From the NCBI GenBank assembly GCA_030141605.1, contig JAQGDQ010000594.1, positions 1 to 64,000 of the forward strand: DNA of 64,000 nucleotides, written 5' to 3'. Source of the stretch: Tubiluchus corallicola. Lineage: Eukaryota > Priapulida > Priapulimorpha > Priapulimorphida > Tubiluchidae. The stretch's first letter is position 1, and every line of letters starts with the position of its first letter. Of the stretch, positions 54,336 through 64,000 are shown in pieces. Both the position numbers and the translations under genes were made by a program. The notes beneath the pieces were generated by a model. The model was not told the DNA's origin. It saw only the letters and a list, made by a program, of their open reading frames with translations, and did not search any database.

Positions 54336-55704
54336 ATAGGCAGATGTATTACAAAAATTGCAACATCTGTAAGTAAGAACGAAACTGAAATAGCTATGCA
54401 ACTGGTTGTTCAGTAAGTTAGGTGAGCGAAAGGGTGAGACAAATTGGTTATGATTTGGTCATTGTTAATGCAAATCTGTAAGAATAGAACAAACAATTAA
54501 GACAAGGTGTTGGTATCACAGGAACACAATAATATAAAGAATTTTCTCTGTTAGGTCGAATTGAGAGAATATATTAGAACACAGTAGATTTAATTTTATT
54601 ATCTACATTTTATTACAAAGGTGCCAACTTTGTATAATAAATATAATGTCAGCAAATACTATAACATATGCTAGAATCAGGTGAAAGAAACTTTAATGTT
54701 GAATATTATGTCTGTTTTTTTATACAACCACCCCAAACACAGCCAGTGGGCCTCCAGCGAAGTGGTTACCATAGAAAAGTTAAAATGTGCATACAGCTTA
54801 GAAAAATAGAATTATTGTAACTAATTGTGTATAGATTGTAGGACTCGTAGGAGCGACTCCGTGAAGTTAGTTAAGTTGTAGTTATCAGGAGGCCATTTTC
54901 TGGTAACAAGTTCCACAGATAAGAGGCCAGGGAGAAAAATGGTTTTCAAGTTAACCATTCTGTTTCTTAACCAACCTTCAACCAGAACGAGAGGCTGCAA
55001 CTAACAAACTGTCTGACCAATTATTATAGGCTGTGACCACATCTTGTAAACATTTGTTAATGTAGTTAGCCGACCTACATTAGAGTGTAGGTAGAAAGTG
55101 CCTGTTGCTGGTGCCACGTTAAAGGCTCAACAGACAGCAAATCTTCAAACAATGACTCATCAATTGTATTATAGTACTACTGCGTATTGACACGGCAGTG
55201 GCAACGAGACTTGTGTAAATATTTTTCCGGCCGTTACAGTTGCCGCGCAGTGACATCGCGTAGCTGCATGTGTCCAACTCTTCGAGCTTGTGTTAATATT
55301 GTGAATCGTGCGCGGGTGTGTTCTTTACTTCAACCAGGTCGAGCGACAATGTTTGCTAACAGCGTTTATTCATGCGGATATGTAAACGTTTATATGATGA
55401 ATAATGATCCTACAGTTTGGACAGAAATGGCTCATTGCTCTTTTCTGAGTACGAGATACTCGACTGTTATAGTTGTACCGTAAACGATCATTGTATCATA
55501 AACATGTGGTTTCTTTGCATTGTTCTACACAGTTCTTTATGTCTAGCATATGCAGTTTTTTCTCTTGTATTCTGTTCTACGGTTCAATAAGCAATATTGA
55601 ATGCATGATAGATTTGCAATTGTTTGCATTATGGTTGTGCAATAAACTCGTATGTACTTGTTTGTGTTTCTTTTTTTAATTCACATGCAGCTTTTGTAAA
55701 CTTT
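54336..55704. other. Spacer between SMUG1 and the convertase; anonymous frame at 55187-55483
   Basis: Most is AT-rich and unassigned. From about 55187 to 55483 base composition is less AT-rich and a 98-codon plus-strand frame is open, with many Cys and Arg (CMCPTLRACVNIVNRARVCS). It has no recognised domain. With an AATAAA at about 55640 after it, this could be part of an LTR-like or other element. I would not call it a gene. Confidence 0.3.
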
Positions 55705-56330
55705 AAAGGAAAACCCTACTCCATCTTAAACAACAGATCAAAACAACTTACCTAATCGGACTGGAACATATTGTTTTCTTTAAGAATGACTCAGTGCACA
55801 GACCACTTTTATGTGCAGTTAGTTTTGTACAGTTATATCATTTTGCCATTCGCTTGTTAAATGGGCTCTAACGTCTACAGCTCAAAAAACATTGCACAAA
55901 AACACGTTCTGTACCCTTGAGTTCAGAAGTGTTCAGTTGTGATGTGGTGCAGATGTTTGAGAGTCCATGTGGTGAACTTAAAATTCAAATTTTTAAACTC
56001 AAAATTTGCCACTCAAAGTTTTTGTGTGGCACACAAAATATTGTATAGTATCACTGTACTTCAAATTTTCTTTTTACAAACACGTGTAACGCTCATGTAA
56101 TGCTTTTCCGGCTGAAAATTACGTTAGTTTGTGATGTCATCACCACTTGGGCTCCCCGGCCATTAATTAAGCTTTTAACTTTTTATTTAATTATCAGAAA
56201 ACTTTCGCATTATTATAACTTGTGTTAAAATGTATACTTTTGACAGTACTTCAAAATGCTGTAGGATATGAAAGAAATCATCGTGTTTTCTTTTAAGAAC
56301 GCGAATGTTTATCCTCGTCCGTTTTTCATA
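55705..56330. repeat. About 600-bp dispersed repeat, copy 1
   Basis: It shares with 60905-61495 the landmarks gtgatgtcatcaccactt/gtgatgtcgtcactattt, cattaattaa, ttatttaattatcagaa, gttaaaatgtatactttt and acttcaaaatg. The right part also matches 10500-10660. No coding sequence. Confidence 0.65.
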
Positions 56331-56509
56331 TATAATGTGTTTTTCGTGGTCGAAATATGTAATTATTTATTTCTAGTAATCATTGTAATGGTAATATTAG
56401 CAACAATGATTGTAAATATAATTGTGATGTATTTAGTATAGGTGTTATTTATAATTGGTTTCTCTTAATAATGGCATTGATGATGTTAGCTCCTTATATG
56501 ACCTTTGAT

Positions 56510-57150
56510 TTTGATGAGCATAGACATAACTAAATGATTACAAATTAGGTACTGTTCTATTCAGGAGAATATCAGCTATCCAATTGTGCTATTTTTAAAC
56601 ATTTAAAAGTTATTTAATTTAGATAAAATTAAGAAAAACACACACTTTCAGGTACTCCAACTTTGCCCATTGTGTAGCTTAGTCTGGTGTACACCTGCTT
56701 GGTACAGCTCAAGCTGTGCAGTGTTCTGCTGCTATTCGATGAAAAACCAACTGATCATTCAAGCGCAAATATAAGCTGTTTCATCTTTTAACAGGAATTT
56801 CTTCTTAAAAATGCAGTATACTTGAGGCCAAAATGTATCAGACTGTTGTGTCTGGATAGGTGAAATTTTCTGCATTAACCGATTTCACACAAGTCATACT
56901 GTACTTTGTTACAGTGCACACACTGCAGTTACTGAAAGTTTTTTCAATTTATTCGACTAAAATTGATATTTAATTCGTCTAAGGTAAACAAATGGATTGC
57001 ATACATAATTGTGCACGAAAATCCATTGTGTGAGGAGTAGAAACCCACAAAGATTATCAAATATAATGTAATCACTGCTTAGCGAGAGCAGTTTTTCATG
57101 AACCCCTGCAAAATGCAGCAAACACTTACGGTCCTGAAGGAGTTAATGGT
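56510..57150 (+). repeat. About 650-bp dispersed repeat, copy 2 of 2
   Basis: The direct counterpart of 6125-6785, ending in the same acggtcctgaaggagttaa. It lies just upstream of the convertase gene. Confidence 0.7.
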
Positions 57151-57652
57151 GTCTATGTAACTACTGTCTTAAAGATCAGGTCTGTAGCTAACAGAAGCTG
57201 TGGTGTAGCAATGGTTTTTGTTTCCTGGACTTCTGTTTCTCTTATGGATGTTAGTAAATTTTCTGTTAGTAGATTTTTTCGATTACTAGTATTTCAATAA
57301 GATTTTTGAAAATCGGTAATCAGTCATGTTGAGTTCATTATTCTGTATTGGATGAATTGTAATAGTTTTCTGGCATTGTGAGCTGTAAATTCATGTACAG
57401 TAGTTAGTAATTGTGAAATAGAAAATAAAGGATTTTTATACTCATATTCAGTAATTGCAGTTACTTATTTTTTACGCTTTAGCGTTTGGTTTTTCGATGC
57501 TTGTCAGTCTACTAGTGACATCTGTTGACAATGCAGTTTATTAACATTTTCAAAGTTTTAATCTCTAATGTTTCAGCAATATGCAACAATTGCACATCTC
57601 ACAATGACTTGAAACGCACGTTGGAAAATCGGCTTTGCCCGGCCTGAAGAGA

Positions 57653-60600
57653 ATGAGAAAACGCAAAGTTGGGTTCCTGCTGCTGTGTGCGCTGGCAATA
57701 TCGTCGACCTGGGGCGAATTTTTAGCAGATGAAGGGGGTGACGTTTTCACGAACAAGTTTGTAGTCGAGTTTCGGAATGAGGCCGACGAGACTGTGGTGC
57801 AGTTAATTGCTGAAGCTCTAGGAATAAACAATTTGCAAAAGGTACAGTACACTTTTATTGTCTGTTATTATTATTGCACAAAATTATTACATGCTGCACC
57901 ATTATTTACAATTAGTATTCTATGGTGTCTTATGACAATTAAACAGGAGCATCAGTGTTATAAAACCAAAATTTAAACAAATCACAATAAAACCCAGCGA
58001 ATTTAAACCAGGCAATGTACAACATAGACACAACTGGTATAATGATAAATATTTGAAGTAGCAATGAAATAAAATCAGTTTTTTATAATAATCCTGCTGG
58101 AAGTGGATAATTAAATGTTACGTTGTTAATAACGTTATGGTCATGGCAAAGTGGTCTGATGTGCATATATCTAAGATGCCTCTGCCAGTTCACTGGTTTA
58201 TCTTTAATAATGAGCCACCTTCTCAAACATCTCATTGAGTCGTCATTATCACCATATGCCCATTACTACGTCTATTACAGATATTGGGCAGGTAAAATTC
58301 TAAAATATCTGCCCTCAATGCAGGTAAACACAGCAGTAGTCCAACAAAAAACTAGACACTGCTATGCCAGTGACTTGCCAGCACCTCTTCCGAGAAAAGC
58401 ATTGAGTAAGCCTTGCCAAAGGCTTGATTTCCCAACTTGCAATATACAGAAGTGAATAATTATACTAATAATGTAGATTCCCTATGTGGAGTCGCTTCAG
58501 TTTGATGTTATATTGGTTGTATTTATGCTGGCAAATATGAGCGCTGCTCTGTAGTTGAAGCATAAAAAAACTCTTATAATAAAACTGAAATATAAAATCG
58601 TCTTGAAATTTAGTGTCACTTACGTGCAGCCTTATTGTGCAAAGAGCTTGTGTTAGAAGTAACGCTGTATAAAACTTGTAAATTTAATTCCTGTGATGAC
58701 CACTAAGTGTAGCCACTTTAATGGTGTGTCTTTTGAAACAAGTTTAGATAACATTGCATACAGTTTGAAAAAATAATCATTGCATTCGTAACACACACTA
58801 ACTAAGTAAAAGTTTAAAATAGGTTTCCTTGTCAATATGATCAACAACGTTTTTTGGTGAATTAGTAGTGCATATTGATATTGTGATACAGAGGTGTTTT
58901 ACCATGTGTAGAGAACATTTTATATTAATTCTTTTCCAATTACATAAGTCTTTCAAACATGGCAAGCATAATGCTAAGTAATATAACTTCGTCTTGAAGT
59001 TTTGTATCTCTTACATACTGCTTTTTTGCACTATATAAAACTTGAAAATTTAAACTCCTGCGATGACCGTTACAGGCAGTCATTTTAATGATAGGTTGTT
59101 TGAAACAAGTTTAGATAACATAATCATCAGACGATTTGTACCACACTAATCGCTAACTAATCAAAAGTATAAATTACTGTCTTGTCAATTAGATTAAAAA
59201 CATACTTGTTGGTGAGTCAGTGATGCACGCTGGGAAGGTGAATGAGTGACTTCTTCCAGTTGGGACAAATATTTTAAATTTCTACGAATTTTCTTTTCTA
59301 GTTGCATATGTCTTTCAAACATGTAAGCATATTGTTTAGTCATACAACTTTGTATGGAAAGTTTTTTGGGACGTATTTTAAAATTCCCCTGTCTTTGCCT
59401 TCAAAATACCTTGTTTAATTCACATTCATTTGCATACACTCACTGTAACATCGTTTCAGGTACTTGGATTTGAACACGTTTATCTTATTGAGGAGTCTAG
59501 CATAGTGAAACGATCCACCACTGCCGTGCGTCATGACTATATAAGGAGCTTCCAAGACGACCCTCATGTAAGTCCATTGTGTTTTATATTTTATATTCCA
59601 TTGTTTACATTTCTAAAAATCAAATGTCTCAGTTGAATGTTTAACGATGCATGTTATCCAGTATTAGTAACAGCATTTCACCAGGCATTAACCTGACATT
59701 TTCTGCTATTGAAACTACGGATGCACGGCAGATCTATGAAACTTAACTTTCAGAGACTACCCACGGAGCAACCTCTTCCCACTCCCTGATAGAGTGCTTT
59801 CGTTGGTTGCTTGGCACACGCTGTGACTAGTGAGCTATTTCCCTCTCAAATGCATTTAAGCAAATTACAATTTTTTTTTTAATTACTTTGTTCATGTATG
59901 AATATAGGTTGAATGGATTGAGCAGCTTCGATTAGTGGACAGAGTAAAACGGGCACTTCCCGACTCGCTGACCGACCAAAGTGGGACGAGAAAGATTGAA
60001 GAAAGTGATCGGCTGGTGTTCACAGACCCTAATTATCAGGACCAGTGGTATCTTGTGAGTAAATCTGTTGTCTCATTCCAGTTTTTATTGGCTTTTATTG
60101 TCGGAAGTTTTCTTTGAAAATTATAAGGTTCAATAGGCATTTTTCGTTCTTCCTATCTCTTCCTGTTTACTGGTTAGGATTAGAAAATTATCCGGCTTAT
60201 AAATGTGCCCTCACCTTTTTAGACGAGGCAGTAAGTTATTCACAGAAGAACAGATTAAAGCACAAGAAAACACCCTTCATAAATAAAGCTTAAAAATTTT
60301 TTACATCACTTACATGCAAACTTGTCGCACCTAGAGCTTGCATTAGCAGTATAAAAACTTGAAAATTTAAACTCCCGCGATGACCGTTAGACGCAGGTAT
60401 TCTCACGGCAATTCAATTTAAACAAATTTAGTTAACATTGCATAATGTTCGCAAAAATAATCAGAGCATTTGTAGTACCCATCATTGTAGAACTCTCTAA
60501 CTAAGCAACAGTTTAAATTACTTTGTATTGTCACCAACATCAATAATGTGTTATTTGGTGAACAAGTGGTGCACACTGGGATGGCGATGCAGGACTATTT

Positions 60601-63600
60601 TACCATACTTTAAAATAACCTGTTCTACCCCTTTAATAAGATTAATAATAAAGCAAATTTATCGACATTACAACTATGCTTTTGTCAAAAATGAAGGAAA
60701 ATATTAAATAATGCTCATAAATATAGAAATTTAACAGGAAGTATAATTTTACACAATATCAAGTACTACAATTTATGCTCTAACTAAGATTAAAATTTCC
60801 AGATATTAACGAATTAGTGAACTCTGTTGTGTATAAATTATATGCATCAAGTGTTGTGGTGGCATATGTTCTTGTTCAAGAACACTCCTTTATCTTGCTG
60901 TAGACTGTTAAAGGAATACCAATCTTGAACTAAAGCTCAATACAATGTACCCAATAAACTATTGGAAGGAAACGTATTATTTTTTCCAGAATGACTTTCA
61001 TGAAAGAATTATTACCACAGAATTACCACAGAAACTCCCGTTCACGCGGTTCGTTATTTGCTTTTACCCGCATTTCGTCATTCATTTGTTAGACGGGCAC
61101 CAGCGCCTTCATCTCGGAAACTGGCGCTGTACTTTTCGGTTCAGACGTGACGTTGTGCACACGTTCGAAAGCTCATGCATGAGCACAGCTAGAAATTTGA
61201 ATTTTAAATTTTGAAATTTGCCGAGTTTTTGTATTTCACACTTAATGTTGTGCAGTGGCACTGTTCTTCCATTTTCGTTTTTGCAAACATGTGAACAAGC
61301 TCACGAAATGTTTGTGCTGATGAAAATTACGTTTACCTGTGATGTCGTCACTATTTGGGCTCGCGAACATTAATTAATTCATTATTATTTAATTATCAGA
61401 AGCACTTTGGCATTATTATACGTGTTAAAATGTAGACTTTTTACTTTGCTTCAAAATGTGTTATGATATGAAAATTCACTCTGTTTTCCTGCAAATCATT
61501 TGGTAAAATGCACTGGAATACAAATTCGTAGTTTCTTTTTATTTTTGATACGTAATAACAGTTACATCCAAGTAGTGAATTCGCTTCATCCATATTTTAA
61601 GAAATGATTTAATTGCTTTGCTACCTTGTCTAAAACTCATTCTTATCACTTTCAACGAGTTTTAACCAATTAAGCGACAAGTAGTCAAATCTGCCAAAAT
61701 GATTCGTTATTTTCCATCTCTCTAGGATTCAACTGCGACAGTTTATTGCAATGATCGGCCAATTTCCACAATTTTCCCAATTAGCACGATTGCGATGTCA
61801 ATCGTCATTCCGTACCATCACAAGCCGTCATCCCGTTTGATGCCTTTTTGCATTTTGGTTCTCAATAAATAATGTGTTTCTTCAATGTCGCTTCAATGTC
61901 ATCGGGGAATTGAAATCACAGTTTAACCAGGCTTGATCAACCGATAAATGTTGTTTGCAAAGTGCCTTCTGCACCCACATTTCACAAAAAGGTGAAATAT
62001 TTGCTAAGCCATCTCTTAAGCTACGAATTTCGTACTGTTTTAGTTAGTAAAAAAGTGCGACAAATCAACGAAAAGCTTGCTTCTGTCTGCCAGCGTATTG
62101 TATCTTTGGATAGAAGAAAGAGAACAAGAATGCACAGAACAAGAATGCACTAAATAATTATAGATTTTTTTATTTAATAATAATGATAGCACAATCACTA
62201 ATGAAGCAGTGAATCCACACCACACAATACACACCATTCACTACCACAATACACACCATTCACTACCACAATACACACCATTCACTACCACAATACACAC
62301 CATTCACTACCACAATACACACCATTCACTACCACAATACACACCATTCACTACCACAATACACACCATTCACTACCACAATACACACCATTCACTACCA
62401 CAATACACACCATTCACTACCACAATACACACCATTCACTACCACAATACACACCATTCACTACCACAATACACACCATTCACTACCACAATACACACCA
62501 TTCACTACCACAATACACACCATTCACTACCACAATACACACCATTCACTACCACAAGACACAAGATTCGTTACCACAATACACACCATTCACTACCACA
62601 ATACACACCATTCACTACCACAATACACACCATTCACTACCACAATACACACCATTCCACTACCACAATACACACCATTCACTACCACAAGACACAAGAT
62701 TCGTTACCACAATACACACCATTCACTACCACAATACACACCATTCACTACCACAATACACACCATTCACTACCACAATACACACCATTCACTACCACAA
62801 TACACACCATTCACTACCACAATACACACCATTCACTACCACAATACACACCATTCACTACCACAAGACACAAGATTCGTTACCACAATACACACCATTC
62901 ACTACCACAATACACACCATTCACTACCACAATACACACCATTCACTACCACAATACACACCATTCACTACCACAATACACACCATTTACTACCACAATA
63001 TACACCATTCATTACCACAAGACACAACATTGATTACCACAATACACACCATTCACTACCACAATACACAACCCTCAGGTTTAACTTTCGGGTTTATTGC
63101 TCTTATACCATTGCTATTATTACATCATTTACTTCGTACTTATTTACTTTAAGTTATCTACAGAAGCATGCATAACTATAATTATTTTTTCATTTAAGTA
63201 AGGTGAGTTTGTTAATGACCGTATGGTCGTACACTCACCTCGCACTAGTCAAATTATTTTATTTAAAGTTTATTAATGTGTTTGATATTGTATTTTTTAT
63301 TGTGTGAAATAAAATTCATAGTTCATAGTTCCTCATTAGCACAATACACAAGATTCATTACCACAATACACACCATTCACTACCACAATACACAACCTTC
63401 ATTACCACAATGCACAACATTCATTATCACAATACACAATGTTCATTACGCAATACATGCCATTCATTACCACAATACACAACCTTCATTACCACAATGC
63501 ACAACATTCATTATCACAATACGCAATACACAATATTTGTTACCATTAGTGTTCGTTCTACCATGTTATTAGTGACATTTTAAACCTACTCTCTTCTTAC

Positions 63601-64000
63601 CCTCGTGGGTTTCTACATTCCAGATCATAATACAATGTCCAGTACTTGCTTGCATTGTTGTTCTTGTATTTGTGGTCAGTTTGTCTTGAAGTCACGGGTC
63701 GCAGTTTTTTGGTTCACGGTGCATTCTGGGGTGTTATAGGTCACTTGAGCTTGTTTTTTGTTGTGGCTTTTTGAAAAGCTTCTGGTTTCATTTTTTCATC
63801 GCATTTTTTTATCATCTTGTCTTTTTCTAATTTAGTTCAACGACGGAAGTAGACTAGGCTTACCTGGTTATGATATGAACGTCATACCTGTATGGAGACA
63901 GGGGTACACGGGCAGAGGTGTCATCGTCTGCATTGTTGATGACGGCGTCGATCATTCTCATCCCGATCTCAGCGAAAATTTTGTACGTACCAGCGTGTTG
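57653..64000 (+). CDS. Proprotein convertase (furin/PCSK, kexin-type subtilase), 5' part, four exons
   Basis: Exons 57653-57841, 59460-59567, 59908-60054 and 63836-63982 join in phase (63+36+49+49 codons). A donor gtacgt at 63983 shows the gene continues beyond the window. The start is the ATG in AGA-ATG-AGA; the product begins RKRKVGFLLLCALAISSTWG, a signal peptide. Exons 1-3 encode the propeptide: VFTNKFVVEF, LGFEHVYLIEESSIVKRS (an internal VKR site like the secondary site of furin) and VEWIEQ followed by the RVKR primary cleavage site. FTDPNYQDQWYL leads into the subtilisin domain. Exon 4 has YDMNVIPVWRQGYTGRG and VCIVDDGVDHSHPDL, with catalytic Asp183. Such enzymes cleave precursors at basic sites in the secretory pathway. 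About 25 residues separate RVKR from FTDP, more than in furin. Which PCSK it is cannot be decided from this much. Confidence 0.93.
57842..59459. repeat. Convertase intron 1 with two copies of repeat family R7
   Basis: Copies lie at 58545-58960 and 58975-59235, direct repeats of one another (cgtcttgaaatttagtgtca / cgtcttgaagttttgtatct, ttgaaacaagtttagataac in both). The left part of the intron has no recognised feature. Confidence 0.65.
60290..60570. repeat. Repeat family R7, another copy, in convertase intron 3
   Basis: It carries aaaacttgaaaatttaaact, cccgcgatgaccgttaga, aaaataatcagagcatttgt and gtattgtcacc as in the other copies. Confidence 0.6.
60905..61495. repeat. About 600-bp dispersed repeat, copy 2
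   Basis: The direct counterpart of 55705-56330. The 89-codon frame at 60945-61214 lies in it and is not taken as a gene. Confidence 0.65.
62219..63070. repeat. 22-bp minisatellite, about 38 copies
   Basis: The unit is acacaccattcactaccaca plus at. A variant block acacaagattcgttaccaca occurs at regular places (about 62566, 62690, 62868), which suggests a larger duplicated unit. Diverged single copies continue at 63337-63540. Since 22 is not a multiple of three and no frame has a stop, a long plus-strand frame results; it is not coding. The array lies in convertase intron 3, about 770 bp before exon 4. Confidence 0.95.
63150..63330. repeat. Inverted copy of the 15880-16050 repeat
   Basis: It contains agcatgcataactataatta, aaggtgagtttgttaatgac, cgtatggtcgtacactcacc and gtttgatattgtattt, the reverse complement of the copy left of RFK. 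It separates the minisatellite from its diverged outlying copies. Confidence 0.55.

Noticed and set aside
57635-57652. Upstream TTG as the convertase start
   Set aside because: The ATG at 57653 directly precedes a good signal peptide; TTG is not expected in an animal nuclear gene.
62209-63033. 274-codon His/Thr-rich frame
   Set aside because: It is a 22-bp minisatellite open in every frame, located in an intron of the convertase gene.

Overview
This window is animal nuclear DNA. It is AT-rich, every recognisable gene is split by long GT..AG introns, and about half of what can be recognised is repeat or transposon debris. Five conserved metazoan genes can be assembled exon by exon with consistent splice phase: a LACTB-like mitochondrial serine beta-lactamase-family protein (minus), riboflavin kinase RFK (plus), a Rab GTPase of the Rab1/8/10 kind (minus), the uracil-DNA glycosylase SMUG1 (plus), and the 5' part of a furin/PCSK proprotein convertase (plus, running off the right edge). 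A piece of 18S rRNA inside a SMUG1 intron has variable-region sequence that looks more like early-branching animals (sponge/cnidarian grade) than vertebrates. That placement is tentative.

Layout. 1-2074: two tandem-repeat arrays (about 29 bp and 52 bp units). 2153-4402: relics of a Ty3/gypsy-type retroelement (gag fragment plus LTR), an unidentified coding-like fragment, and a 31-bp minisatellite that overlaps the last codons of LACTB. 4381-13293: LACTB (six exons, 509 codons), whose introns hold LINE remnants, two copies of one MITE family and a 436-bp TIR element. 13294-16922: spacer with a broken LINE reverse transcriptase flanked by GA microsatellites. 16923-27696: RFK (four exons, 150 codons) plus a second, diverged copy of its first coding exon at 20432-20522. 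27697-36765: gene-poor, holding several TIR elements and a 54-bp minisatellite that happens to be open for 413 codons. 36766-47943: Rab gene (six exons, 206 codons) with three hAT/LINE/pogo-type insertions and several minisatellites. 48413-49860: a hAT-like element and LINE debris between the head-to-head Rab and SMUG1 genes. 50202-53487: SMUG1 (three exons, 255 codons), with the 18S rRNA fragment and a tRNA-derived SINE in intron 2. 53690-57150: repeats. 57653-64000: proprotein convertase exons 1-4, up to the catalytic-Asp exon, with a 22-bp minisatellite in intron 3.

The five genes have unrelated jobs (mitochondrial protein, FMN synthesis, vesicle traffic, base-excision repair, secretory-pathway proteolysis), so this is ordinary eukaryotic gene order and not an operon or defence system. 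The observation most worth following is the duplicated RFK first exon. Its glycine-rich nucleotide-binding core is identical in protein sequence to exon 1 but differs at the synonymous position in six of seven codons, and it keeps the same splice phase. This suggests two selected, alternative N termini for riboflavin kinase. Other notable points are a LINE segment that has itself become a 55-bp tandem array with a pogo-like MITE inserted into it, and a minisatellite supplying the LACTB stop codon.
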